The notes under the pieces are model-generated. The model did no database searches and was not told the DNA's origin. It worked only from the letters and a program-made list of their open reading frames with translations. This document shows positions 9,533 to 19,584 of a stretch of 53,280 nucleotides of DNA, in pieces; the stretch's first letter is position 1, and every line of letters begins with the position of its first letter. Source of the stretch: UBA1124 sp963933095 (GTDB lineage: Bacteria; Pseudomonadota; Gammaproteobacteria; Pseudomonadales; Cellvibrionaceae); assembly GCA_963933095.1 (NCBI GenBank), contig CAWVSV010000004.1, forward strand, positions 1-53,280. Direction: 5' to 3'. Position numbers and translations under genes: made by a program.

Positions 9533-10468
9533 CTAAGTTAGTGTTGCCAACAGTACATTCGAAACCAATTCTTCAAAGCTAATATCAAATACTTTTGCGG
9601 CCATAGGTACCAAGCTAGTGGCCGTCATGCCCGGCACAGTATTCACTTCAAGCAGAGTAAATTTACCCTTGGCGTCTGCCATGAAATCTACTCGACCCCA
9701 AGCGCGACAACCAATGCTATTAAATGCTTGCAGAGCCAAGGTGCGCAGCTCTTGTTCACGCGCAGCGCTCAAATCGCATGGACACATATAACGCGTATCA
9801 CCGCTAATATACTTAGCCTCATAATCGTAAAAGCGATGGTCCGTTTGCAGCTCAATAGCTGGCAGCGCCTGGCCATCTAAAATAGCAACTGTGTATTCAG
9901 CGCCAACAATTAAGCGCTCGGCCAAAACCTGTGAATCATATTGAGCGGCATCGTTATAGGCTCGTTGTAATTCGGTCACGGAAGCAACACGCGACATACC
10001 AATACTAGAACCCTCATGTGCTGGCTTAACCATAACCTCACCACCGAGCTGTTCTAACACTTGCTGCCAATCGCAATCGGCGTATAACTCGACAAAGTCA
10101 GGTGTAGGTAAACGCATACCACGCCAAATTTGCTTAGTGCGCAACTTATCCATAGCAATAGCTGAGGCTTGTACGCCACTACCGGTATAAGGTATATGTA
10201 AAAATTCTAACAGCGCCTGCATTCGGCCATCTTCGCCACCAACGCCATGCAGCGCGATAAAAGCGCGATCAATTTTTGCTGCGCGAATTTGCTCAACAAC
10301 ATCATGACCCAAATCCAGGGCCACAACATTTACTCCGACGCTACTCAGCGCTGCACATACCGCCGCGCCACTTTTTAGTGAGACGTCGCGCTCGGCAGAG
10401 GTGCCACCAAATAGCACCCCGACACGGCCAAGTTGTTGTACGGTATTGTTGTCGAGAGAAAAACTCAT
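9533..10468 (-). CDS. ddlB: DdlB, D-alanine--D-alanine ligase
   Basis: This ATP-grasp enzyme joins two D-alanines in the cytoplasm to make the dipeptide that MurF adds. The 311-residue product has the N-terminal substrate motif GVLFGGTSAERDVSLKSG with Glu26, the ATP-grasp lid region (VMVKPAHEGSSIGMSRV), and the metal-binding end (FTLLEVNTVPGMTATSLVP). The length matches DdlB. The start codon overlaps the murC stop by 4 bp (ATGA type), which indicates translational coupling. Confidence 0.98.
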   Translation of the reverse strand: MSFSLDNNTVQQLGRVGVLFGGTSAERDVSLKSGAAVCAALSSVGVNVVALDLGHDVVEQIRAAKIDRAFIALHGVGGEDGRMQALLEFLHIPYTGSGVQASAIAMDKLRTKQIWRGMRLPTPDFVELYADCDWQQVLEQLGGEVMVKPAHEGSSIGMSRVASVTELQRAYNDAAQYDSQVLAERLIVGAEYTVAILDGQALPAIELQTDHRFYDYEAKYISGDTRYMCPCDLSAAREQELRTLALQAFNSIGCRAWGRVDFMADAKGKFTLLEVNTVPGMTATSLVPMAAKVFDISFEELVSNVLLATLT

Positions 10469-11892
10469 CGCAATTTTCTCTTCGCTAACTCAACTGCTAG
10501 CTGACCAACATTACCTGCGCCCTGAGTAATAACTATGTCTCCGGGCTCGACAATGTCCTTAATAATTTGCGGTACACCATCAACCCCCTCGACAAATATG
10601 GGTTCTAAATTGCCACGGGCACGAATACTGCGACTTAAATTTCGACCATCGGCACCGGCAATGGGCTCTTCCCCTGCACTATAAACCTCTAGTAACACCA
10701 AACGGTCTACCGATGACAGTACCTCAACAAAATCTTCATACAGATCACGAGTACGCGTGTATCTATGCGGTTGATACGCCATCAACAATCGGCGTTCAGG
10801 CCAGCCTTCGCGAATAGCTTGAATGGTTGCAGCCACTTCTCGCGGATGATGGCCGTAGTCATCGACTAACATTGCAGTGGGCTCATCGACCGCTACTTCA
10901 AACTCGCCATATATCTGGAAGCGACGACCCACACCGCTAAAATTTGCCAACCCCTGCTGAATCGCGCTGTCTTTAATACCTTCGTCCGTCGCAACGGTTA
11001 CCACTGCGGTAGCATTTAACACGTTGTGTAAACCGGGCATATTCACTTTAACTGCTAAAGGATCATCAAAGCCTTTACGCAAAACATCAAAGCTAACGGT
11101 ACTCTCGGTTTGCACTACATTTACAGCGCGAAAATCGCAATCTTCAGCAAAGCCATACGTTAACGTAGGGCGTGCAATGGACGGCATAATATCACGTACC
11201 ACGGGGTCATCTCCGCACACTACAGCCAGACCGTAAAACGGTAAATTATGTAAAAACTCAACGAAAGTTTTCTTTAATCGGGAGAAATCGCCCTCATAAG
11301 TTTCCATATGATCAGCGTCAATATTGGTTACCACTGCAACCATCGGCTGCAGGTGTAAAAAGGACGCATCACTCTCATCGGCTTCGGCGACTAGGTAGCG
11401 ACTTTCACCCAGGCCAGCATTACTGCCCGCACTATTAAGTAGCCCACCAATGACAAAGGTTGGGTCGCAGTCACCGGCGGCAAATACTGCCGCCATTAAA
11501 CTGGTTGTGGTAGTTTTGCCATGAGTGCCAGCGACCGCTATCCCGTGCCGATAACGCATCAACTCTGCCAACATATCGGCGCGATGTACCACCGGAATCC
11601 GTAATTCACGGGCGCCGATCATTTCCGGATTGGAGGTATTTACGGCAGTAGAATTCACTACCACATCGGCACCTTGAACATTATCGCAGTGGTGCCCAAT
11701 AAAAATTTTGGCCCCCATATTATGTAAGCGAGCCGTTGTTGATGTTTCACGCAGATCGGAACCAGAGATATTGTAACCTTGATTCAACAGCACCTCAGCA
11801 ATACCGCTCATCCCAGCACCACCGATACCGATAAAATGGATGCGTTTGATACGACGCATTTCAGGGATGACGAAATCTTTACGGCTAGGCAT
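10465..11892 (-). CDS. murC: MurC, UDP-N-acetylmuramate--L-alanine ligase
   Basis: MurC adds L-alanine to UDP-MurNAc, the first amino-acid step of peptidoglycan precursor synthesis. The 475-residue product has an N-terminal Rossmann motif IHFIGIGGAGMSGIAEVL, the ATP P-loop GTHGKTT at residues 122-128, and a central DADHMETY region typical of Mur ligases. Length is usual. Its start lies within the end of murG (8-bp overlap) and its stop overlaps ddlB. No murB is inserted between murC and ddlB here. Confidence 0.98.
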   Translation of the reverse strand: MPSRKDFVIPEMRRIKRIHFIGIGGAGMSGIAEVLLNQGYNISGSDLRETSTTARLHNMGAKIFIGHHCDNVQGADVVVNSTAVNTSNPEMIGARELRIPVVHRADMLAELMRYRHGIAVAGTHGKTTTTSLMAAVFAAGDCDPTFVIGGLLNSAGSNAGLGESRYLVAEADESDASFLHLQPMVAVVTNIDADHMETYEGDFSRLKKTFVEFLHNLPFYGLAVVCGDDPVVRDIMPSIARPTLTYGFAEDCDFRAVNVVQTESTVSFDVLRKGFDDPLAVKVNMPGLHNVLNATAVVTVATDEGIKDSAIQQGLANFSGVGRRFQIYGEFEVAVDEPTAMLVDDYGHHPREVAATIQAIREGWPERRLLMAYQPHRYTRTRDLYEDFVEVLSSVDRLVLLEVYSAGEEPIAGADGRNLSRSIRARGNLEPIFVEGVDGVPQIIKDIVEPGDIVITQGAGNVGQLAVELAKRKLR

Positions 11893-12967
11893 TGTTGATT
11901 AACTCCAAACAGGCATTGGCAACTTTATTAGCAGCATCAGGCTGCGCCAGTTGACGGGCACTTTCGGCCATTCGCAATAATTGCGCTTTATCATTGATAA
12001 GACCCGCGAGAATATTCTTTAAACTCTCGGCGGTCATTGTTTCTTGTCGACACATATATGCAGCACCGGCATCGACTAATACTTCAGCATTTTTTGCTTG
12101 ATGGTCATCGATAGCCCAAGGATAGGGAATCAACACGCCGGCCAATCCCGCCGCTGCAAGTTCAGACACGGTTAATGCGCCAGCGCGACAGACAATCACA
12201 TCTGCCCATTGATAAGCCGCGGCCATATCATCCACAAAAGCATCAATTCGAGCATTTTGCAGATGTAGATCTTGATATAACTGGGCTGTTACATCGGCAT
12301 GCACAACACCTGTTTGGTGCCAAACATTTGGCCGCGATACTGCAGGCATAATGGCTAGGGCTTGAGGCAGCAACTCGTTAATAGCCTTAGCACCGAGACT
12401 GCCGCCAATAACTAATAAGTTCACCGCCGGATTAGCGGAATTAATACGCTCGGCCGGCGCTGCCAATGCGAGGATTTCGGCACGCACAGGGTTACCAACG
12501 GTTTCGGCTTTAGCTAAGGCGCCAGTAAAGGCCTGCATAACAGTTGAGGCGAGGGGACGGAGCAATTTATTGGTCGTCCCGGCGATAGCATTCTGCTCAT
12601 GTATCAACAGAGGAATACCCATAATGGTGGCCATAAAACCACCGGGACCCGAGGCAAAACCGCCAAAACCGACAACAACATTAGGGTTTAACTCGCGCAA
12701 AACCCTACCCGCCTGCCATAAAGCCTTCAGCAGCTTAAATGGCGCCAGCAATAAACTAAGTTTGCCTTTACCGCGCACACCTTCAACCTGAATACAGTGC
12801 AGAGGAATATTAGCGGCAGGCACAAGCTTTGATTCTATGCCTCGCTTAGTTCCGAGCCAGTGAATATCTACCGACTGTGCCGATAAGGATTCAGCCACTG
12901 CCAGCGCAGGAAACACGTGCCCTCCGGTGCCACCAGCCATAATTAAGGCGCGTAGAGACTTACTCAC
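11885..12967 (-). CDS. murG: MurG, lipid II-forming GlcNAc transferase
   Basis: MurG transfers GlcNAc from UDP-GlcNAc to lipid I on the inner face of the membrane to make lipid II. The 360-residue GT-B protein carries the G-loop MAGGTGGHVFPALAVA at about residues 10-25, a second glycine-rich loop (VIGGSLGAKAINELLP), and the donor-site region CRAGALTVSELAAAGLAGVLIPYPWAIDDHQ (quoted in part elsewhere in the family). Its start overlaps the ftsW stop by 4 bp and its stop overlaps murC by 8 bp. Confidence 0.98.
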   Translation of the reverse strand: MSKSLRALIMAGGTGGHVFPALAVAESLSAQSVDIHWLGTKRGIESKLVPAANIPLHCIQVEGVRGKGKLSLLLAPFKLLKALWQAGRVLRELNPNVVVGFGGFASGPGGFMATIMGIPLLIHEQNAIAGTTNKLLRPLASTVMQAFTGALAKAETVGNPVRAEILALAAPAERINSANPAVNLLVIGGSLGAKAINELLPQALAIMPAVSRPNVWHQTGVVHADVTAQLYQDLHLQNARIDAFVDDMAAAYQWADVIVCRAGALTVSELAAAGLAGVLIPYPWAIDDHQAKNAEVLVDAGAAYMCRQETMTAESLKNILAGLINDKAQLLRMAESARQLAQPDAANKVANACLELINNA

Positions 12968-14214
12968 AACACACCGCCAAGATTCTTACTGAGCTTAGCG
13001 GGGGGCAAGTCACCTACACCGCTGAGGTCTCCCAAATCATTGCGCAATTCCCAATCCATACGCAACAGCAAACACATCAAGGCACAACTCACTAACAAGC
13101 TACTGCCGCCATAACTAATAAAAGGCAGGGTCAGACCTTTAGTAGGCAATAAACCTGACGTTACACCAATATTTACAAAAACCTGAAAGGCAATCAGTAT
13201 CGCAGCACCAAAGGCAACAAAGCTTTCAAATAGTTTTCGCTGCACTATAGCGCGACGAGAAATACACAAAATACGCCAGATCAAAACAGAAAATAGTCCG
13301 ATAACTACTACCACTCCTACCAAACCAAACTCTTCGGCATAAATAGCAAAAATAAAATCTGTATGTGCTTCGGGTAAATAAAATAGTTTTTGCACACTAT
13401 TGCCAAGACCCGCACCAAACCACTCGCCACGCCCAAAAGCGATAAGCGACTGGGTCAATTGATATCCGCTATTAAACTGATCGGCCCATGGATCTAAATA
13501 GGCAGAGAGACGTTTCATACGATAAGGCGATATCCACGCCATTAATGCCAGGCTGCCCACCGCCGCCAAGACCAATAACGAAAACTGCCAGAGGCGCGCT
13601 CCGGCCAAAAACAACATCGAAAAAACCATCACCGAAATTACCACGGTGGAACCAAAATCAGGTTCTAATAGTAATAATAAAGCCAGCAAAGCCATTACCG
13701 CTACAGGTTTACTAAAGCCCCACCAGCCACTACTGAGCTCTTTTTGGCGGCGAGCAAAGAAACTGGCAAAAAATATCAGCGCAGCAAACTTAGCAACCTC
13801 CGAGGCCTGCACTGTTATAGGGCCCAGTGCCAACCAGCGCTGCGCGCCATTCACGCGTCGACCAATACCGGGTACTAAAACCAATACCAGTAGAAATAAA
13901 GCAAAAATTAATAAGTAACTACTGTAGCGCTGCCACCATTTTGTTGGGATTAACAACACACAAAATCCTGCGCTGAGGCCCAACACCAGATAGATCAAAT
14001 GACGTTTTACAAAAAACCATGTATCGCCATAGGTGTGATCGGCAAAAGTGATCGAGGCTGACGCTATCATTACCAACCCCAAAGACAGCAACAACAGCCA
14101 TGAGCATAAGAGTGTCCAATCCAAAGCATCGGCATCAAAATAGCGCGCGAGTCCGGCGATAACACCGCGCTCGCTAAAGCGATCAAAAGGCAGCGTCAAA
14201 CTAGTCATTCGCAT
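12964..14214 (-). CDS. ftsW: FtsW, SEDS septal peptidoglycan glycosyltransferase
   Basis: FtsW is the multi-pass SEDS polymerase that works with FtsI in septal peptidoglycan synthesis. The 416-residue protein has about ten hydrophobic segments. It shows family landmarks GIGRRVNGAQRWL, LLLEPDFGSTVV (with the conserved Asp), FIFAIYAEEFGLVG and the C-terminal PFISYGGSSLLV. The start overlaps the end of murD by 14 bp. FtsW rather than RodA is indicated by its place between murD and murG. Confidence 0.97.
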   Translation of the reverse strand: MRMTSLTLPFDRFSERGVIAGLARYFDADALDWTLLCSWLLLLSLGLVMIASASITFADHTYGDTWFFVKRHLIYLVLGLSAGFCVLLIPTKWWQRYSSYLLIFALFLLVLVLVPGIGRRVNGAQRWLALGPITVQASEVAKFAALIFFASFFARRQKELSSGWWGFSKPVAVMALLALLLLLEPDFGSTVVISVMVFSMLFLAGARLWQFSLLVLAAVGSLALMAWISPYRMKRLSAYLDPWADQFNSGYQLTQSLIAFGRGEWFGAGLGNSVQKLFYLPEAHTDFIFAIYAEEFGLVGVVVVIGLFSVLIWRILCISRRAIVQRKLFESFVAFGAAILIAFQVFVNIGVTSGLLPTKGLTLPFISYGGSSLLVSCALMCLLLRMDWELRNDLGDLSGVGDLPPAKLSKNLGGVL

Positions 14215-15565
14215 CGCCCATTATTTGATTTAGCGCAGCAATAAATGCCTCTCCACGAGCTTCAAAGCCTGCAAACATATCGAAACTGGCACAAGCTGGG
14301 GACAGCAACACAGCATCACCGGTGTGTGCTAATGCTCGCGCCTGCTGCAGCGCGGTTAGCAGTGAATCAACGGCTAGAACAGGAAAATCATTAGGGGCTA
14401 TAGCCGCCAATAAATCGGCATCTTCACCCAGCACTAACATCGCTCGGCAAGATTTCAGCAATGGCTTTGTTAACGCAGAAAAATCGGCGCCTTTGCCAAC
14501 ACCGCCGGCAATTAAAATCAATTTATTGACGCATCCCGCCAAACCATCGAGCGCTGCCAATGTTGCGCCAACATTGGTGCCCTTAGAATCATTGTAATAG
14601 TCTACTCCGCCAAAGTTACCCAGCCACTGGCAGCGGTGCGGTAAACCCGGAAACTCACGCAAAGCCTCCAGCATAGCGGCCATTGGTAGCTTTACAGCCT
14701 GACCTAGGGCCAGCGCAGCGAGAGCGTTTTCAATGTTGTGCCGACCTTTAATTTTTAATTCAGTTACCGCGAGCAAGGGCTCAAATTGCCATGCCAAATA
14801 ATCCCCATCAGCCTGGGTAATAACCCCAAACTGTTTGAAGTCTGGGGTAGTGGCAGCAAAACTAATACGACTACAATTGTCTATCAGTGGCGGTTGAGTT
14901 AATACATCGCCGCGATTAATCACAACATGCTCTGCCCCAAAATAGACGCGTTGCTTAGCGGCATGATACTGCGGCAGACCCTCATAGCGATCCATGTGGT
15001 CGGCACTGATATTTAAAATGGTGGCTACTTTGGCTGATAGTTTTTGTGTTGTCTCCAGCTGAAAGCTCGACAACTCCAGTACGTAAAGCTCAGTATCAGA
15101 AGCGGCTAATAAATCCAATGCGGGAATACCAATGTTACCACCGACGGCAACCTTAACGCCGGCGCACTGAGCCATAAGACCAACCAGAGTGGTTACTGTG
15201 CTTTTCGCATTCGAGCCGGTAATTGCAACAATCGGTGCGAGGGCTGCGCGCGAAAACAACTCAATATCACCAATAGCTGGAACGCCGGCTTCGATTGCAG
15301 CAGCAATGGCAGCGGTAGACAGTGCCACGCCCGGACTTACAACCATCTCAACTGAGGCGGTCAGAGTTTCAACATTTAATGGTCCCAACTCAATCGCTGC
15401 GGTCGGGAACTCTTTCTTAAATTGCGCTAGCATCGGCGGATCTTCGCGCGAGTCAACCATCACAAAAGCACTACCTTTGTTATACATATAGCGAGCCACA
15501 GACAACCCTGTCAGGCCGAGACCAACGATTGCAGTAACGCTATTAGTTGCGATGAGCTGAGTCAT
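14201..15565 (-). CDS. murD: MurD, UDP-MurNAc-L-Ala--D-glutamate ligase
   Basis: MurD adds D-glutamate to UDP-MurNAc-L-Ala. The 454-residue product has an N-terminal UDP-binding fold (AIVGLGLTGLSVARYM), the ATP P-loop GSNAKST at residues 117-123, and the ADHMDRYEG block. Length is normal. It overlaps ftsW by 14 bp and follows mraY after a 25-bp gap, one of the few non-overlapping junctions in the operon. Confidence 0.98.
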   Translation of the reverse strand: MTQLIATNSVTAIVGLGLTGLSVARYMYNKGSAFVMVDSREDPPMLAQFKKEFPTAAIELGPLNVETLTASVEMVVSPGVALSTAAIAAAIEAGVPAIGDIELFSRAALAPIVAITGSNAKSTVTTLVGLMAQCAGVKVAVGGNIGIPALDLLAASDTELYVLELSSFQLETTQKLSAKVATILNISADHMDRYEGLPQYHAAKQRVYFGAEHVVINRGDVLTQPPLIDNCSRISFAATTPDFKQFGVITQADGDYLAWQFEPLLAVTELKIKGRHNIENALAALALGQAVKLPMAAMLEALREFPGLPHRCQWLGNFGGVDYYNDSKGTNVGATLAALDGLAGCVNKLILIAGGVGKGADFSALTKPLLKSCRAMLVLGEDADLLAAIAPNDFPVLAVDSLLTALQQARALAHTGDAVLLSPACASFDMFAGFEARGEAFIAALNQIMGDAND

Positions 15566-15590
15566 AACTTTTTATATCTTCTTTTATCTA

Positions 15591-16673
15591 TTAACGTAAT
15601 TTTAAAGTGGCCAAACCAAATAGCACCAGCATCACAGTGATAATCCAGAAACGTACAATCACACGTGGCTCAGGCCATCCTTTCAATTCAAAATGGTGAT
15701 GAATAGGCGCCATGCGAAAAATTCGACGTTTGGTCATCTTGTACGAGGCTACCTGCAGTATGACGGAGACCGTTTCCATAACAAAAATTCCGCCCATGAT
15801 AAAAAAGACAATCTCATGACGCACTATCACGGCGATAATACCCAGCGCAGCACCTAAAGCCAATGCGCCCACGTCACCCATAAAAACTTGAGCAGGATAA
15901 GTGTTAAACCAGAGAAAACCCAGCCCAGCACCAGCCAAGGCACCACAAAAAATCACCAGCTCACCGGCACCTGCTACATAAGGAATATGCAGATAATTAG
16001 CAAAATGTACGTTGCCAGCCAAGTAGGCAATAATTCCCAATGCCGAACCGACCATCACAGTTGGCATAATAGCCAGACCATCGAGGCCATCTGTTAAATT
16101 AACCGCGTTACTAGAACCCACTACCACAAAGTAGGTCAGCACAATAAAAGCAGGCCCAAGGTCTAGCGCGATGTTCTTAAAGAACGGAATAATAAGCTGA
16201 GTTTCTGCCGGACTAGTCTGGGTATAATACAAAAACAAAGCAGCACCAAGACCACCCACCGACTGCCAAAAATACTTCCACTTAGCAGGCAACCCGCGCG
16301 AATTTTTCTCAACGACTTTACGGTAATCATCAACCCAACCTATAGCGCCAAACACTGCCGTAACAACCAACACCACCCAAACATAACGATTACTTAAATC
16401 TGACCAGAGCAGCGAGCTAATAAAAATGGAGGCCAAAATCAAAGTGCCACCCATGGTCGGTGTACCGGTTTTACTTAAGTGCGACTGGGGGCCGTCATCG
16501 CGCACAACCTGACCAACTTGCAAATTATTTAGCTTGCGAATCATCCATGGCCCCAATAACAGCGATATAGCCATGGCCGTCATGACACCGAGAATGCCAC
16601 GCACAGATAAGTACTGAAAAACAGCGAAGACACTGTATTGCTGCTGAAGATTTTCTGCTAACCAAACTAACAT
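15591..16673 (-). CDS. mraY: MraY, phospho-MurNAc-pentapeptide transferase
   Basis: MraY attaches phospho-MurNAc-pentapeptide to undecaprenyl phosphate to make lipid I in the inner membrane. The 360-residue polytopic protein has KTGTPTMGG at about residues 69-77, the Asp pair VDDYRKV (Asp115, Asp116), NLTDGLDGLA with a further catalytic Asp, and APIHHHFELKGWPE, the His-rich loop. Length and start are standard. It shares one base with the murF stop. Confidence 0.99.
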   Translation of the reverse strand: MLVWLAENLQQQYSVFAVFQYLSVRGILGVMTAMAISLLLGPWMIRKLNNLQVGQVVRDDGPQSHLSKTGTPTMGGTLILASIFISSLLWSDLSNRYVWVVLVVTAVFGAIGWVDDYRKVVEKNSRGLPAKWKYFWQSVGGLGAALFLYYTQTSPAETQLIIPFFKNIALDLGPAFIVLTYFVVVGSSNAVNLTDGLDGLAIMPTVMVGSALGIIAYLAGNVHFANYLHIPYVAGAGELVIFCGALAGAGLGFLWFNTYPAQVFMGDVGALALGAALGIIAVIVRHEIVFFIMGGIFVMETVSVILQVASYKMTKRRIFRMAPIHHHFELKGWPEPRVIVRFWIITVMLVLFGLATLKLR

Positions 16674-18043
16674 TATGCTTGCGCTCCACTGTTTTTACTC
16701 GTCAATGCCTGCGCAACTTTTTCCATATGGGCACTGCGAGAACCTTTGATGACTATTACCGTCTCGTCTGTGACGATGGTTTTAAGATGTTTAATTAATT
16801 CTGACTGCTGCCCGAAAGACTGAGCTAATGAACCAAAGCTCTTGGCTGCTAAAGCCGACAATATACCGACACTATAAAGTGAATAAAAACCGGCTGAGTT
16901 TGCATAATCACCCACACTGGAGTGTGCCAATTTAGCCTCAGAGCCCAACTCAGCCATATCGCCAAGCACTAAAATTTTATTGCCATGAATGTTTTTGACT
17001 GCATCAATAGCCGCACAAACAGAGCCAGGGTTAGCGTTATAACTGTCGTCAATCACGGTACAATTATTTACACCTCGAACAATATTTAAGCGGCCACTAA
17101 CCGCTTTAAACTGTTCAAGACCTTTACTAATATGCTCTAAAGTTGCACCAACGGCTAAAGCGCAGCAAGCCGCGGCTAAAGCGTTGGCTAAATTATGCTG
17201 GCCGATAACATTGAGCTGAATATCGCATTGAGCACCGGCTGCACAAAGCGTGAAATGAGTACCTCGAGCCTGCGCTTGAATATTATCAGCATGTACGCAG
17301 GCACTTTGATCGAACAAGCTAAAAGTCAGATGGTTTTTTGTTGGCAGCTCGCACATCATGTCATTGGCATAGCGATCATCGAGATTAATCACAGCCACAC
17401 CATCGCCACTTAAGCTCTGGTATATTTCGGCTTTAGCTCGGGCAATAGCATCGACGGAACCGAAGCCCTCCACATGTGCAGGCATAATGTTGTTTACCAG
17501 CGCCACATTCGGCTGAGCCAGCTGGGTTAAATATTCAATTTCACCCCCACTACTGGCACCCATTTCAATCACGGAATAATCATCATTTGCTGACAATTGC
17601 AATAGAGTCAGCGGCACACCTATGTGATTATTAAAATTGCCAGCAGTGGCGTGAATTTTTCCGCAGCGAGATAAAATCGCTGCCAACATCTCTTTCACTG
17701 TGGTTTTACCGCAACTACCGGTAATAGCAATTAATGGACCGCTAAACTGCTCTCGCACTAACTTTGAAATTTCTCCGAGCGCACGCGTGGTATCGGCAAC
17801 CACTAGCTGAGGCATTGCACTATCGCTGCATAGGCTGTCCACAACTACGGCACAGGCTCCTGACGCTTGCGCCTGTTTTAAAAAATTATGTCCATCAAAT
17901 TTATCGCCGCGCAGCGCAACAAATAGCGAGCCTGACTTGATCGCTCGAGAATCGGTACTGACATGGTCAAAATTGACGCTATCGCCGACTAAACAAGCGC
18001 CAAGAGATACTGCGACATCCTGTAAAGATAAGGGAATAATCAT
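16673..18043 (-). CDS. murF: MurF, UDP-MurNAc-tripeptide--D-Ala-D-Ala ligase
   Basis: MurF adds the D-Ala-D-Ala dipeptide to the UDP-MurNAc tripeptide. The 456-residue product has the ATP loop GSCGKTT at residues 109-115, then NFNNHIGVPLTLL and the C-terminal DDSYNANP motif that marks MurF. It overlaps murE by 4 bp and mraY by 1 bp, so translation is probably coupled. The substrate dipeptide would come from DdlB in the same cluster. Confidence 0.98.
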   Translation of the reverse strand: MIIPLSLQDVAVSLGACLVGDSVNFDHVSTDSRAIKSGSLFVALRGDKFDGHNFLKQAQASGACAVVVDSLCSDSAMPQLVVADTTRALGEISKLVREQFSGPLIAITGSCGKTTVKEMLAAILSRCGKIHATAGNFNNHIGVPLTLLQLSANDDYSVIEMGASSGGEIEYLTQLAQPNVALVNNIMPAHVEGFGSVDAIARAKAEIYQSLSGDGVAVINLDDRYANDMMCELPTKNHLTFSLFDQSACVHADNIQAQARGTHFTLCAAGAQCDIQLNVIGQHNLANALAAACCALAVGATLEHISKGLEQFKAVSGRLNIVRGVNNCTVIDDSYNANPGSVCAAIDAVKNIHGNKILVLGDMAELGSEAKLAHSSVGDYANSAGFYSLYSVGILSALAAKSFGSLAQSFGQQSELIKHLKTIVTDETVIVIKGSRSAHMEKVAQALTSKNSGAQA

Positions 18044-19584
18044 TTTGTCGCCTCCAGTAAGTTCGCCACGCGATTTCGTACAGCGATTTCGGCCTGCTCA
18101 ACATCACTAAATGCAATGCTATGTTCGGCAAAAATTTGCTCGCACTCATGCCCTTTGCCGGCAATCAACACAGTATCCCCAGGACTCGCCTGGGCTACGG
18201 CAAAATTTATTGCCTGTTCTCTATTTGTTTGTAGATGCACTGATTTAGCGCATTGCATTCCTGCGGCAATTGCTGCGATTATCATCTCAGGGTTTTCGCT
18301 GCGAGGGTTATCACTGGTCAGTACCACTTTATCTGCCCATGCCGCCGCAATTTTCCCCATCGGCGCGCGCTTGAACGAGTCGCGATCACCACCGCAACCA
18401 AAAACACAAATCAGCTTATTGTTGGTTAATGGGCGCAAAGCCTGCAGAGCATTTTCCAACGCATCGGGGGTGTGCGCAAAATCGACAACCACGCCAATAT
18501 CCTGCTCTGACGAGACAGTGATACTTTGCATACGCCCGGCCACTGGCTGCAATTGAGCAACAAGGGCTAATACTTCAGTTAATTTCAGACCCTGCTGAAA
18601 AGTCGCTGCTATAACAGCCAATAGATTCGAAAGGTTAAAGCGTCCCAACAGCGGTGACTGTAATTCTCCACTGCCCCATGGTGTATGCAGTTGAGCTCGC
18701 ACACCATGAGCGCTGAATATTGCGTTTGTGGTAAATACATCCGCGGCATTATTTTCGAGCGAATACATAATCACTGCTGCCGCTCGCGCTTTAATACTTT
18801 TTGCTAACTTAAAGCCAAAGTCATCATCGATATTCACGATGGATGCGCGCAAACCTTCAAATTCAAATAAACGCGCCTTGGCCGCTGCATAACTTTTCAT
18901 ATCGCCATGATAATCAAGATGGTCATGACTGAGATTGGTCAATATCGCGCAGTCAAAGTTCAGAGCGGCGACACGCCCCTGGGCTAATGCATGGGAAGAC
19001 ACTTCAATTGAAACTAGCTCAGAGCCAGCCTGCCATAACTGCTGAAGCAAGCACTGAGTCGCGATGGCATCGGGCGTTGTAAAACCTGTTTTGGCCAATA
19101 GAGGCCGCTCGCTATTGGCCGCCCATACACCCGCGCCCAAAGTTCCGATTACACCAACGTTTTTTCCGGCCAGAGCAAACATCTGCGCTAATAACTGACC
19201 ACAAGTCGTCTTACCATTGGTCCCGGTAATAGCGATTAAAGGTAACTGTGCAGAAGGACTTTGGTACAAACGGCCGGCGATGGCACTAATTTCTAACGCT
19301 AACTGCGGTATACCAATTCGCGCGACCCCATCATGACTAACGCTGTTGACAGGGGCATCAAAGATAATAGCCACGGCACCGGCAGCAATCGCAGCATCAA
19401 TAAATTCATGCCCACTGCGACCGCCATCACCCCAGGCATTTAATGCAACAAATACATCGCCCTCTGCAACTTTACGACTGTCGAGCTGCAGGTTATTTAC
19501 CGACAACCGCGCGCAAGTCAACGGCAACTCCACCGTGGGGAGCAATCGCTCTAGATTCATGCTGTCTGGCACCGGAAGTATCAT
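18040..19584 (-). CDS. murE: MurE, UDP-MurNAc-L-Ala-D-Glu--meso-diaminopimelate ligase
   Basis: MurE adds the third stem residue. The 514-residue product has the ATP loop GTNGKTT at residues 121-127 and the specificity motif DNPR at 425-428, which selects meso-diaminopimelate rather than lysine, as expected for a Gram-negative wall. The chosen ATG overlaps the ftsI stop as ATGA. A second Met at residue 9 (MNLERLLP) is possible, but the overlap favours the first. The 3' end overlaps murF by 4 bp. Confidence 0.97.
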   Translation of the reverse strand: MILPVPDSMNLERLLPTVELPLTCARLSVNNLQLDSRKVAEGDVFVALNAWGDGGRSGHEFIDAAIAAGAVAIIFDAPVNSVSHDGVARIGIPQLALEISAIAGRLYQSPSAQLPLIAITGTNGKTTCGQLLAQMFALAGKNVGVIGTLGAGVWAANSERPLLAKTGFTTPDAIATQCLLQQLWQAGSELVSIEVSSHALAQGRVAALNFDCAILTNLSHDHLDYHGDMKSYAAAKARLFEFEGLRASIVNIDDDFGFKLAKSIKARAAAVIMYSLENNAADVFTTNAIFSAHGVRAQLHTPWGSGELQSPLLGRFNLSNLLAVIAATFQQGLKLTEVLALVAQLQPVAGRMQSITVSSEQDIGVVVDFAHTPDALENALQALRPLTNNKLICVFGCGGDRDSFKRAPMGKIAAAWADKVVLTSDNPRSENPEMIIAAIAAGMQCAKSVHLQTNREQAINFAVAQASPGDTVLIAGKGHECEQIFAEHSIAFSDVEQAEIAVRNRVANLLEATK